From DAOMFM01 sp035429825 (GTDB lineage Bacteria > Acidobacteriota > Blastocatellia > UBA7656 > JADIYM01): a stretch of 64,000 nt of DNA. This document shows, piece after piece, positions 17,733-25,990 of this stretch. Position numbers and translations under genes: made by a program. A model generated the notes under the pieces. The model did no database searches and was not told the DNA's origin. It saw only the letters and a program-made list of their open reading frames with translations. Location of the stretch: NCBI GenBank assembly GCA_044224215.1, contig JBGAKX010000006.1, forward strand, positions 1 to 64,000, read 5' to 3'. How positions within the stretch are numbered: the stretch's first letter is position 1; each line of letters begins with the position of its first letter.

Positions 17733-18545
17733 CTACAGCCGGGGCGCCAGAACGTACACGTAGTAGTAGTACAGGAGCGGCGCCGTTGGCAGCATGCTGT
17801 CGAGCCGGTCGAGAAAGCCGCCGTGTCCGGGCAGGATCGACGCCGCGTCCTTCACGTCCGATCCGCGCTTGAGCAGCGACTCGCAGAGGTCTCCCACCTG
17901 CCCAACAAGACCGAGACACGCACCGAGCCCCACCGCGTCCAACAAGGGCAACTCGTTGAAAAATATGTACTTGGCGGCGACAGCACCCGCGGTGCTCGTC
18001 ACGAAACCGCCGACCGAGCCCTCGATCGTCTTGGCGGGGCTGACTCGAGGAGCCAGCTTGTGTTTTCCGAACGCCCGGCCGGTGTAGTAGGCGCCCGTGT
18101 CGCTGAGCATGATGATCGCAAAGTAGAGCGTCAGCAGCCGCGCCGCCATTCCCGGTCGCTCGATGGCCCGGACGGCCACCAGAAAGGACCCCAGAAATGC
18201 CACGTACAGAACGCCGTACGCGGTTGCGCCGGCCGAAACCAGGATTCGCGTCTTGTCTTCAACCCGCACAAGCGTCGACGCGGCCAGCAGTACCGTCATC
18301 GCAGCGACGATCGCGACGTTGGCGTCGGGCCGGCCAAACGCCGCGGCGCAGACAATGGCCGCAGCGGCCCCGAACCCGATCACGTTGAATGCAGGGGCGC
18401 CGGCCTTCTCTGCAATGAAGTAGAACTCGTGCAGCGCGGCCAGGATAGCGAAGGCCGCGATCGCATAGAACAGATAGGGCTGCGCCGACCAGGTTGCGTA
18501 GAGGAGGATCGGTAGCGCGACGAGAGCGGTCAGGACGCGCTTCAT
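17733..18545 (-). CDS. cdsA: Phosphatidate cytidylyltransferase
   Basis: This 270-residue integral membrane enzyme makes CDP-diacylglycerol from phosphatidate and CTP. The family signature is complete at the C-terminal side: SPAKTIEGSVGGF, GQVGDLCESLLKRGSDVKD and ILPGHGGFLDRLDS, including the metal/substrate-binding acidic residues. About seven hydrophobic helices precede it. It starts 4 bp inside the end of the disrupted uppS gene (ATG overlaps its stop), so the two are coupled, matching the widespread uppS-cdsA arrangement. Confidence 0.95.
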   Translation of the reverse strand: MKRVLTALVALPILLYATWSAQPYLFYAIAAFAILAALHEFYFIAEKAGAPAFNVIGFGAAAAIVCAAAFGRPDANVAIVAAMTVLLAASTLVRVEDKTRILVSAGATAYGVLYVAFLGSFLVAVRAIERPGMAARLLTLYFAIIMLSDTGAYYTGRAFGKHKLAPRVSPAKTIEGSVGGFVTSTAGAVAAKYIFFNELPLLDAVGLGACLGLVGQVGDLCESLLKRGSDVKDAASILPGHGGFLDRLDSMLPTAPLLYYYYVYVLAPRL

Positions 18546-19349
18546 CGACCGCCCTGCCTGGCTCCAACACCCGTCAGCGACGGCTCGCTCGCACGAACCT
18601 CGGGCTCCTCGTTCACGCCGCCGTACCTGCGATCACGCTTCTGGAATTCGACGACGGCCTCGAAGAGGTGCTGGCGACGGAAATCCGGCCACAGCGTCTC
18701 GGTCACGAGGATCTCGGTGTAGGCAATCTGCCACAGCATGAAGTTCGAAACGCGCATCTCGCCGCTCGTGCGGATCATCAGGTCCGGCTCGGGCAACTCG
18801 GGGGTGTACAGGTTGCGTTCGATGTCGGCGTCGCTTATCGACTGCGGATCGCGGCCGGTCGCCGCCACCTCGGCCGCAATGCGCCTGGCTGCGTCGACAA
18901 TCTCGGCCCGCCCGCTGTAGTTGAGCGCGACGGTCAGAAGCATCCCGTCGTTGTTGGCCGTCGCAAGCTCGGCACGCTCACCGCCGGCCCATGGCGCGGA
19001 ACCGGATGCGGTTGCGCTGCATGGAGCCAAGTTCCTGCGTAAGGTACTGCCGGAGCAGCCGCATCAGTGTTTCGACTTCCAGACGCGGCCGCTTCCAGTT
19101 CTCGGTTGAAAATGCGTAAAGCGTCAGGTACTTGACGCCAAGGCGGGCGGCCGTCTCCACCGTTTCGCGAACTGAAATCGCTCCGGCGCGGTGCCCTGAA
19201 ACACGGGGTTTGTCCCGACGGTTTGCCCACCGGCCGTTGCCATCCATGATGACGGCGATATGGCGGGGGAGGCGATCGAGATCGATCTGCCTGAGCAGAA
19301 AATCCTCTTGAGAGCCTCGCTCGACGACGCCCTCAAAACTGTCGGTCAT
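18542..19349 (-). pseudogene. uppS: Undecaprenyl diphosphate synthase with internal deletion and frameshift
   Basis: The N-terminal part from ATG 19349 (GGAGG Shine-Dalgarno) contains the catalytic IAVIMDGNGRWA block, VSGHRAGAISVRETVETAAR and LTLYAFSTENWKRP, ending at RNRIRFRAMGRR then a stop. A different frame continues with ERAELATANNDGMLLTVALNYSGR, the DLMIRTSGE motif, SNFMLWQIAYTE and LWPDF. Compared with normal UppS, about 12-14 residues between these parts (after the RAMGR strand) are missing and the frame shifts, so the lesion is a short deletion not divisible by three near 18980-18995. UppS is normally essential, so either a second copy exists or this is an assembly/sequencing error. 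Confidence 0.8.
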
Positions 19350-19382
19350 GAACCCTCCGGGGCAGGCGAACTGCACCCGATG

Positions 19383-20120
19383 TTAGTAGTCGACGCGGAC
19401 GAGAGTCAACCCTGCCGCCGGAGCGGTAGGGCCCGCAAACTCCCGTCTCCGCTCGCGAAGCGCGACCTCGACTGCATCGGCGGCAAGCCGTCCGTCTCCG
19501 ATGGCGAGAAGCGTTCCGGCGATCGTGCGAACCATCGCCCGCAGAAAGCCGCCGGCTTCCGCAGTCATCACCAGGACGTCGCCATCCTCTGCAAGGTCGA
19601 GTCGCCGCAGTTGACGGATCGTCGTCTTTGTTTCGCGATCCGAAACCGTAAACGCCTCGAAGTCGTGCGTTCCAACGAGCGCCGCGGCCGCCGCCCGCAT
19701 GAGGTCGACGTCGTGCGGTCTGGGGGCGTGCGCGACGTAGCGGCGCTCGAACGGGCTGACGAACGGCCCTGTCCAGACGCGATATGTGTACGTCTTTCCT
19801 TTCGCCGACCGACGGGCGTGAAACTCCGGGCCGACGTGCTCGACCCGCATCACCTGAACGTCGCGATCGCGATTGAGATGCGCGTTGATCGCACGCGCCC
19901 ACGTCAGGTCGTCGTGCTGTTTCGTCACGTCGACATGGCAGACCTGGCCGAGCGCGTGCACGCCGGCGTCGGTCCGGCCGGCGCCAAACAACCTGACCGG
20001 CGCTTCTTCGACGATGCTGATCGCGTCGGTCAGGACTCCCTGAATCGTCCGAAGTCCGGGCTGCAGTTGCCAGCCGCAGTAGTCGGTGCCGTCGTATTGA
20101 ACGGTGAGCTTCAGCCGCAT
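19383..20120 (-). CDS. truA: tRNA pseudouridine(38-40) synthase
   Basis: This 245-residue TruA makes pseudouridines 38-40 in the anticodon arm of tRNAs. Motifs: LTVQYDGTDYCGWQLQPG at the N-terminus, the catalytic-Asp loop GAGRTDAGVHALGQVCHVDV near residue 50, YVAHAPRPHDVDLMRAAA and GGFLRAMVRTIAGTLLAIG. It is 31 bp downstream of pyrE and about 30 bp upstream of uppS on the minus strand, so it probably belongs to the pyrE-truA-uppS-cdsA transcript. Confidence 0.95.
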   Translation of the reverse strand: MRLKLTVQYDGTDYCGWQLQPGLRTIQGVLTDAISIVEEAPVRLFGAGRTDAGVHALGQVCHVDVTKQHDDLTWARAINAHLNRDRDVQVMRVEHVGPEFHARRSAKGKTYTYRVWTGPFVSPFERRYVAHAPRPHDVDLMRAAAAALVGTHDFEAFTVSDRETKTTIRQLRRLDLAEDGDVLVMTAEAGGFLRAMVRTIAGTLLAIGDGRLAADAVEVALRERRREFAGPTAPAAGLTLVRVDY

Positions 20121-20151
20121 GTGACCGATGACGGGAAGCGGCGCGTCGACA

Positions 20152-20754
20152 CTACTTCCGGCTTCCGGGCTTCACCGCTGTGGATCCGGCTGCGCACAAC
20201 GGGCACTTCTCGGCGTCGAACGTCTCGACCTGGAGCGTTGCAAGCGCGTAGCGCGGGACGCCGACGTCCGCCGTTCCTCCGGACCGGTCGATGATCGACG
20301 CGGCGCCGACCACCTTGCCCCCCTGCGCGATCACCGTGTCGATCGTTTCGCGCGTGGACCCGCCGGTCGTAATGACGTCCTCGACCACCAGCACGCGCTC
20401 GTCGTCGCCAAGCGAGAATCCGCGCCTGAGAGTCATCTCGCCGCTGTTGTCGCGCTCGGTGAACATCGATCGCACGCCGAGCGCCCGCGCGACCTCGTGG
20501 CCGATCACGATGCCGCCGAGCGCAGGCGCGACGACACACGAGATACGGCGGTCGCGTACCAGCTCGGCAATCGCGTTGCCAAGCGTGGCCGCCTTGTCCG
20601 TGTGCTGCAGGACTCGAGCGCATTGCAGGTACGTCGGGCTGTGCAGCCCCGACGAAAGGAGAAAGTGGCCACGCAGGAGCGCTCCCGTCTGCTCGAACAT
20701 CTCGAGCACCGAGTTTTGATCGATCACCGCCGCGCTGCTAGTATTTTCGCTCAT
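20152..20754 (-). CDS. pyrE: Orotate phosphoribosyltransferase
   Basis: The protein is 200 residues from the ATG at 20754. The PRPP-binding motif VLVVEDVITTGGSTRETI is intact, and GHFLLSSGLHSPTYLQCARVL and ALGGIVIGHEVARALG are typical of PyrE. It converts orotate and PRPP to OMP. A longer open frame upstream on this strand lies opposite the exonuclease gene and is spurious. Its start codon overlaps the start codon of the divergent exonuclease gene by two bases, so any promoter must lie inside that gene's 5' end. The C-terminus has an unusual CPLC pair (AEKCPLCAAG). Confidence 0.93.
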   Translation of the reverse strand: MSENTSSAAVIDQNSVLEMFEQTGALLRGHFLLSSGLHSPTYLQCARVLQHTDKAATLGNAIAELVRDRRISCVVAPALGGIVIGHEVARALGVRSMFTERDNSGEMTLRRGFSLGDDERVLVVEDVITTGGSTRETIDTVIAQGGKVVGAASIIDRSGGTADVGVPRYALATLQVETFDAEKCPLCAAGSTAVKPGSRK

Positions 20755-21565
20755 GCCCGCCCACTCCAATCTCGTCCGTGATACCAAGGTAGCGCGCGAT
20801 CTTATCACACTCATGGGACGGGCTCGCCACGACGTCCCGCTGGAGCGCGCGGCGTGGGAGACACTGCGAATAAAGGGAGTTCGGCTCGAACGCCTGCGCG
20901 ACATGTTCGTGAATCTGCTCGCCGACGACCCGCGGTTCGAGTTGTCGAGCGGTGTGATCCGATACGCCGAGGATCCGCGCGAGCGGCGGCCGCTCGGCGA
21001 GCTCGAATTCACCGTCATCGACACCGAGACGACCGGCACAGGCTTCGCCCACGGCCATCGACTGACGGAAGTTGCGGCCGTTCGCATCCGCAACGGAAAG
21101 ATCGTCGACGAGTTCAGCACGCTTTTGAACCCGGGACGGCCGATCCCGCCGTTCATCACCCAGCTGACCGGCATCAATGACCGGATGGTTGCCAAGGCGC
21201 CGGCGTTCGAGAAGATCGCGCCCGAACTGCTCGACTTCATCGGCGACTCGGTCCTTGTGGCTCACAACGCTCCATTCGACCGAGCGTTTCTGGACGGTGA
21301 GTTCGCGTACGCGTTCAACCGCCGCCTTCTGACGCCGTTCGTGTGCACCGTCCAGCTGTCGAGACGACTGGTACCTGGCCTCGAGAGCTACCGCCTCGAC
21401 TCCGTGACCGAGCACTTTGGCGTCGCCATCGAAAATCGCCATCGTGCGCTCGGCGATGCCGAAGCGACGGCTCGTGTGTTCTGCCGGCTGCGCGCAACGT
21501 TGATGGACTACAAGGTGGCAAACCTCAAGGAGGCCCGCTCGTTCCGGGTCACCGACGGCTCGTGA
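20753..21565 (+). CDS. DEDDh 3'-5' exonuclease (DNA polymerase III epsilon-like)
   Basis: This 270-residue protein has the complete DnaQ-like exonuclease motif set: ExoI FTVIDTETTGTG (near residue 86), ExoII LVAHNAPFDRAFLD, and ExoIII HRALGDAEATARV with the catalytic His. About 80 residues precede the nuclease domain (LERAAWETLRIKGVRLERLR), a small helical N-terminal region also found in longer PolC/DinG-type epsilon homologues. It may act as a proofreading subunit or a stand-alone repair/RNA exonuclease. The ATG at 20753 overlaps the divergent pyrE start; a later ATG at 20813 is possible. mobA begins at its stop (ATG overlaps TGA by one base). Confidence 0.85.
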   Translation: MPAHSNLVRDTKVARDLITLMGRARHDVPLERAAWETLRIKGVRLERLRDMFVNLLADDPRFELSSGVIRYAEDPRERRPLGELEFTVIDTETTGTGFAHGHRLTEVAAVRIRNGKIVDEFSTLLNPGRPIPPFITQLTGINDRMVAKAPAFEKIAPELLDFIGDSVLVAHNAPFDRAFLDGEFAYAFNRRLLTPFVCTVQLSRRLVPGLESYRLDSVTEHFGVAIENRHRALGDAEATARVFCRLRATLMDYKVANLKEARSFRVTDGS

Positions 21566-22170
21566 TGGCCGATCCGACAACGCCACTCGACGCGTTCATC
21601 CTTGCCGGAGGCCAGAGTCGTCGCATGGGGCGCGATAAGGCGAGGATCGACTTTGGCGGCGCGACGTTTCTCGAGACGATCGCGGAGACGGTCCGCCCGC
21701 TCGTCGCCACCGTTACGCTCGTCGGCCGCGACACGCCGCAGGGGCGGATTCCGGCCATTCCGGACCGGCGACCGGGTTGGGGGCCGCTCGCCGGGATCGA
21801 GACCGCCCTGCTGAACGCGACGAGCCCGGCCGCGCTCGTGCTCGCGTGCGACATCCCTCTGATTTCGCGAGACCTTGTCGGCTTGCTGATCGAAGGGTGG
21901 CGGCGAAAGCCCACCGCGATTGTCATTCCGCTGGATGTCGACGGCCGGGAGTCGCCGCTGTGCGGCGTGTACCCGACAGACGCCCGTCAGACTGCGTCAG
22001 ATCTGCTAGACCGGGGCGTGCGGATGCCCCGCGTCTTGCTGGACGGCTATCCGACGGTGCGCGTGGCATTTGCCGAGTACGCGCACCTGCCGCGCGCGCA
22101 GGAACTGCTCCGCAACATCAATACTCCCGACGACTATGCCGGGCTCCCCGAGCGCGGCCATTGCGACTGA
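21565..22170 (+). CDS. mobA: Molybdenum cofactor guanylyltransferase
   Basis: This 201-residue nucleotidyltransferase has the MobA signature FILAGGQSRRMGRDKARIDF near the N-terminus, GPLAGIETAL, and the metal-binding LACDIPLIS. It joins GMP to molybdopterin to form the guanine dinucleotide cofactor. E. coli PaoABC uses the cytosine dinucleotide made by MocA, a relative with the same fold, so MocA-type specificity cannot be excluded by eye. It is coupled to the exonuclease gene by a 1-bp overlap and is the only molybdenum-cofactor gene in the window; the molybdoenzyme operon is 27 kb away. Confidence 0.85.
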   Translation: MADPTTPLDAFILAGGQSRRMGRDKARIDFGGATFLETIAETVRPLVATVTLVGRDTPQGRIPAIPDRRPGWGPLAGIETALLNATSPAALVLACDIPLISRDLVGLLIEGWRRKPTAIVIPLDVDGRESPLCGVYPTDARQTASDLLDRGVRMPRVLLDGYPTVRVAFAEYAHLPRAQELLRNINTPDDYAGLPERGHCD

Positions 22171-22203
22171 GTGCGTGACCGCAACTCCCTGAGAATCTGT
22201 TCG

Positions 22204-22233
22204 TTGCAATTTCGACGAGCCTCGGCTTATGAT
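22204..22233 (+). promoter_or_regulatory. Sigma70-type promoter of the alpha/beta hydrolase gene
   Basis: TTGCAA (22204-22209) and TATGAT (22228-22233) are 18 bp apart, about 70 bp upstream of the ATG at 22305 and just after the mobA stop. Only the hydrolase gene follows on this strand. Confidence 0.6.
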
Positions 22234-22304
22234 GCGGCCGTCGAGTCACACACGCACTCACGCAGCAAGTACTGTCTCCCCCATTTTTCGCGAGAAAGCA
22301 CACT

Positions 22305-23333
22305 ATGGATCGTCGACAGAAGGCACTGTTCAAGAGCATCCTGTCCGTGTTCGCGCCGCTGGTCATCCTGTTGCTTCTGAGCTTTGTGGGCACGGACATC
22401 TACTTTGCTTACAGGATGTTGCATCCCGAAAAGCGCGCCGTAATCAACACGCCCCAGGGCTACGAACAGATCCTGCAGAAGCCGATCTGGGACGAGAAGT
22501 CGTGGGCTGGCGCCGGCGGGACCCAGATGTCGGGCTGGCTGATCTACCAGGACCACCCGGCGCCGACCGTGATCCTGAGCCACGGCTACGGGTCGAATCG
22601 CGAAGACCTGCTGAGCACGAGCTACCGGCTGTGGGATGCCGGATACAACGTCGTGACGTACGACCTCAGGTCCCACGGACAGAGCGCCGTCGCCGCAACG
22701 ACACTTGGCCCGGCCGAGCTTGACGACTTGCGCGCCACGATCGTGTACGCCAAGGAGCTCAAGAACGACAAGGGAGTGATGCTCTCGGACGGACGGATCG
22801 GCCTGTACGGCGTCGACCTCGGGGGTTTTGTGTCGCTTTCGGCGGCAGCCCGCGACGACGCCGTGAAGGCAGTGGTCATCGATTCGATCTATCCATCGCA
22901 GTCGGACTACTACAAGTTTCTCTCCAAGACGTTGATCGGCAGCACGGCGCCGCCGAATTCGTCGCTCGTCGAAATGGGGATCTTTCAGCGACTGCTGTCG
23001 ACGTCGATCGGCCTGATGTCGAAAGGTGGCACCGCCCCGTTGACGGCCGACCAGGCGTTCCAGGCGCTCGGCGACCGGCCCGTGATGATCATCCGCAGCA
23101 CGTCGCAGCCGATCGGCCAGCTGACGGCCATAGCGGCCAAGAGCGCGCCCAAGGCGGTCGTGCTCGAGCTTCCGCAGACCAGATCCGGATCCACGCTTCT
23201 CAAGCAGGACGCGCAGGCCTACGACGACGCGGTCGTTGCGTTCTTTACGGCGGCCCCAGACTTCATGCCGCCTCCGCGAACAAGGGTTCCAGGCGAGCTG
23301 GACCGCTCCGCAAAGACGCCTGAGAAGAAGTAG
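22305..23333 (+). CDS. Membrane-anchored alpha/beta hydrolase, catalytic residues altered
   Basis: The 342-residue protein has one N-terminal hydrophobic helix (VFAPLVILLLLSFVGTDIYF) and a BAAT/esterase-like alpha/beta hydrolase domain on the outer side. The oxyanion segment ILSHGYGSNRED and the VVTYDLRSHGQS strand are normal for the fold. At the nucleophile elbow the usual GxSxG reads GVDLGG, with Asp at residue 171, and no His occurs in the C-terminal third where the catalytic His should be. It is therefore probably a non-catalytic member, or an Asp-nucleophile enzyme with a displaced base. Its last 71 bp overlap the 3' end of the convergent GT39 gene. Confidence 0.7.
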   Translation: MDRRQKALFKSILSVFAPLVILLLLSFVGTDIYFAYRMLHPEKRAVINTPQGYEQILQKPIWDEKSWAGAGGTQMSGWLIYQDHPAPTVILSHGYGSNREDLLSTSYRLWDAGYNVVTYDLRSHGQSAVAATTLGPAELDDLRATIVYAKELKNDKGVMLSDGRIGLYGVDLGGFVSLSAAARDDAVKAVVIDSIYPSQSDYYKFLSKTLIGSTAPPNSSLVEMGIFQRLLSTSIGLMSKGGTAPLTADQAFQALGDRPVMIIRSTSQPIGQLTAIAAKSAPKAVVLELPQTRSGSTLLKQDAQAYDDAVVAFFTAAPDFMPPPRTRVPGELDRSAKTPEKK

Positions 23334-24975
23334 CGACACGCAGCAGCACGCGATCGCGCTGCGCCGCGATGCGCTGCACTCGATACTCGCCGTGCGCTGA
23401 AAGGTCAGCGGCACGGCGTTCGTCCGTGATGCACAAGACGGACGACGTCGGCGATTCGCCGATCGCGGCGTCGAGCTGTGCGTACGAATCCGCAACGAGG
23501 ACTTCGCCGGTTTCGTCGACGGCCATGCGTCCGTCGACATAGAACACCGGCGTGTATTCGACGACGCCAAACAGAACGACCTGCTCGCCCGGCGTGAGCG
23601 CGGCGCCTGCCGATCTGGAGAGATCCGCCAGCGACTCGCGATTCGCCAGTTCGGCAAAGAGGAACGTCGCAATGAGAAGCACAGCGCACGCCATTCCGGC
23701 CGAGCCTATCCAGACGGCCTGTTCGACGCGGCCGCGCGCGGCCGCCAGGACGACGCACCCACCGGCGACCGCCAGCGGAATGGCGATGGCGAGGATCTCC
23801 GACCGGGGCGCCGAAAGCGCGCGTGCGGCGTAGACCGAAAAGCCGATGCCGAGCCCCGCCACGGTGGCCCCCGTGCCGAAGAGCGCCCAGCGGCCGCGCC
23901 CCGATTCGATGATCCTGTCGACCGACCAGCCGGCAAGCAGCGCGAGTCCGGGAAAGACGGGGAGGATGTATCCGGGGAGCTTTGAGGTCGACGCCGAGAA
24001 GAACACCACGGGGACAACCACCCAGACTGCTGCCAGCACCACCATTCGGTCACCCGGGTTCGCGGCGCGACGCCAGAGCGTTGCGGCAAGCTCCTTGAGC
24101 CTGGCCACGATCAGAAACGTCCACGGCAGCAGGCCTCCAATGACGATCAGCAGGTAGAAGTAAACGGGCTGCGGGTGGTGGTACTTGTTCGTCAGGTACC
24201 TGCGGAAGTGGTGATTGACAAAGAACTCCTCGATGAACGGCCACCCGTTTCGTGCATACACCGGCACGTACCACACCGCCGCGACGGCGGCGGTCGCGGC
24301 GAGCGCGGCCGCCACGTGCAGCAATCGAACGCGGCGCCAGCCGCCCGTGACGACCAGGTAGGCCACAACCACGAGCGTGAGCAGCAACGGTCCGGCGAGG
24401 CCCTTTGCGAGCATCGAGGCGCCGGTCCACAACCCCGCCGCGGCAGACCAGGCGAGTCGCCGGCGGTCGGACTCGTCGATGTCGTAGAAGAAGAATGCCG
24501 CAAGTGCCCCCGTGATCGTCGCCGCAAGCGGCATGTCGAAGCCAGCGCCGCGCGCGAACGCAAACCACAACGCCGACGACACGAGAATGGCGGCGGAGAT
24601 AACGGCCTGCCGCGGACCCCCGGCACGGCGTCCGATGGCATACACGAGAAACACGCTCGCGGTCGCCAGCAGGGCCGACCCGAATCGCGCGGCGAATTCG
24701 TTCGTGCCAAAGACGGCATAGGCCGCCGCCATCATCCAGTACGGCAGCGCCGGCTTCTCGAACCACACGTGGCCGGCGAGCCTGGGCGTGATCCAGTCGC
24801 CGCTCTCGTACATTTCGCGCGCAACCTGTGCGTACCGCGGCTCGTCCTTGCCGAGAAGCGGCACGCCGCCGAGCAACGCAAAGAAGCAGACGGCGCAGAG
24901 CGCGACGAGTGCCGCAATCGCGATCCACTCCCTCTTTCCAATTCTCGGGCCGCTTTCGTATAGTGAATCGCTCAT
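23263..24975 (-). CDS. GT39/ArnT-like polyprenyl-dependent glycosyltransferase
   Basis: The 570-residue membrane protein begins with a short cytosolic tail and a helix, then the lumenal catalytic loop PLLGKDEPRYAQVAREMYES, with the DEPRYA motif typical of ArnT/PMT-type enzymes, and GDWITPRLAGHVWFEKPALPYW. About twelve transmembrane segments follow and a soluble C-terminal region of roughly 120 residues (VVLFGVVEYTPVFYVDGR). The family transfers sugars such as 4-amino-arabinose from undecaprenyl phosphate to lipid A or proteins; the acceptor here is unknown. It is divergent from the Gfo/Idh/MocA gene and overlaps the convergent hydrolase gene by 71 bp. Confidence 0.88.
   Translation of the reverse strand: MSDSLYESGPRIGKREWIAIAALVALCAVCFFALLGGVPLLGKDEPRYAQVAREMYESGDWITPRLAGHVWFEKPALPYWMMAAAYAVFGTNEFAARFGSALLATASVFLVYAIGRRAGGPRQAVISAAILVSSALWFAFARGAGFDMPLAATITGALAAFFFYDIDESDRRRLAWSAAAGLWTGASMLAKGLAGPLLLTLVVVAYLVVTGGWRRVRLLHVAAALAATAAVAAVWYVPVYARNGWPFIEEFFVNHHFRRYLTNKYHHPQPVYFYLLIVIGGLLPWTFLIVARLKELAATLWRRAANPGDRMVVLAAVWVVVPVVFFSASTSKLPGYILPVFPGLALLAGWSVDRIIESGRGRWALFGTGATVAGLGIGFSVYAARALSAPRSEILAIAIPLAVAGGCVVLAAARGRVEQAVWIGSAGMACAVLLIATFLFAELANRESLADLSRSAGAALTPGEQVVLFGVVEYTPVFYVDGRMAVDETGEVLVADSYAQLDAAIGESPTSSVLCITDERRAADLSAHGEYRVQRIAAQRDRVLLRVATSSQASLRSGPARLEPLFAEAA
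24936..24964 (+). promoter_or_regulatory. Candidate promoter for the Gfo/Idh/MocA gene inside the divergent GT39 start
   Basis: TTCCAA (24936-24941) and TATAGT (24959-24964) are 17 bp apart on the plus strand, about 45 bp before the dehydrogenase ATG. They lie within the first codons of the divergent GT39 gene, the only room available because the intergenic gap is 34 bp. Confidence 0.5.
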
Positions 24976-25009
24976 GGTGAAGGCTGAAAGTAGACCGTAG
25001 TCGCGACCG

Positions 25010-25990
25010 ATGAGTAAAGAGAACGCAACGATCCGAACCGCCGTCGTCGGCGTCGGCAGCCTCGGCCGCCATCACGCGCGCATCCACAACGACCTGCCTG
25101 AGACTGAGCTCGTCGCGATCTGCGACACGGATGCCGGCAGGGCTCGCGAATACGCCGACTTGTACGGCTGCGCGGCCGTATCGAACCATCTGGAGCTGAT
25201 CGGCCAGATCGATGCAGCGAGCGTCGCCGTTCCTACGATCGCACATGCTGACGTCGGATGCGCGCTGCTCGATGCCGGCATATCGGTGCTCGTCGAAAAG
25301 CCGATCGCGTCGTCGCTCGCAGACGCGGATCGCATGATCGCATCGGCTGCTGCCGCCGGCGCAACGTTGATGGTCGGACACTCGGAACGGTTCAACCCGG
25401 CGATCGTCGCTGCGTCGCAGGTCGTGACGGCGCCACGGTTCATCGAGTGTCACCGGCTTGCAGCATTCACACCGCGCAGCCTGGACATCGACGTGGTCAT
25501 GGACCTGATGATCCACGACATCGACGTGATCCTGTCGTTCGTAAAGGCCGACGTGGCCGAGATCAACGCCGCCGGCATCGGGATTCTTACGCCGCGCGTG
25601 GACATCGCGAACGCCCGCATCGAGTTCGCCAACGGATGCATCGCAAATGTCACCGCCAGCCGCGTGTCGAGCGAGCGTGTTCGGAAGCTCAGGTTTTTTC
25701 AGCCGAACGATTACGTCTCGATCGACTATGCAGAGCGCGACGTCTCGCTCGTCAGCCTGCTCCCGCCAAAGCCCGGCGATGACCGGCCGCAGATCGCAAC
25801 GCGCAGCCTCGACGTCGACGACGTCGAACCACTCACGGCCGAGATCCGCTCGTTCCTGGAGTCGGTTCGCGGCGAGCGCGCGCCGGTCGTGTCGGGGCTG
25901 GACGGACGAAGGGCGCTCGACGTCGCCGTTCAGATTCTCGAGTCGATTCGCCAACACGCGGCAAAGATCGGCATCGAGTTTCAGCCCTGA
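25010..25990 (+). CDS. Gfo/Idh/MocA family NAD(P)-dependent dehydrogenase
   Basis: The 326-residue protein has an N-terminal Rossmann domain (AVVGVGSLGRHHARIHNDLP), the family motif VLVEKPIASS with the catalytic-site Lys near residue 101, and MVGHSERFNPAI, then the C-terminal alpha/beta domain with VVMDLMIHDIDVILSF. The HSERFNP and DLMIHDID pattern resembles UDP-GlcNAc 3-dehydrogenases (GnnA/WlbA group) that supply 3-amino sugars, including for lipid A; that assignment is inference. The divergent GT39 gene would fit an envelope-sugar role. Its stop overlaps the serine hydrolase ATG by one base. Confidence 0.85.
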   Translation: MSKENATIRTAVVGVGSLGRHHARIHNDLPETELVAICDTDAGRAREYADLYGCAAVSNHLELIGQIDAASVAVPTIAHADVGCALLDAGISVLVEKPIASSLADADRMIASAAAAGATLMVGHSERFNPAIVAASQVVTAPRFIECHRLAAFTPRSLDIDVVMDLMIHDIDVILSFVKADVAEINAAGIGILTPRVDIANARIEFANGCIANVTASRVSSERVRKLRFFQPNDYVSIDYAERDVSLVSLLPPKPGDDRPQIATRSLDVDDVEPLTAEIRSFLESVRGERAPVVSGLDGRRALDVAVQILESIRQHAAKIGIEFQP

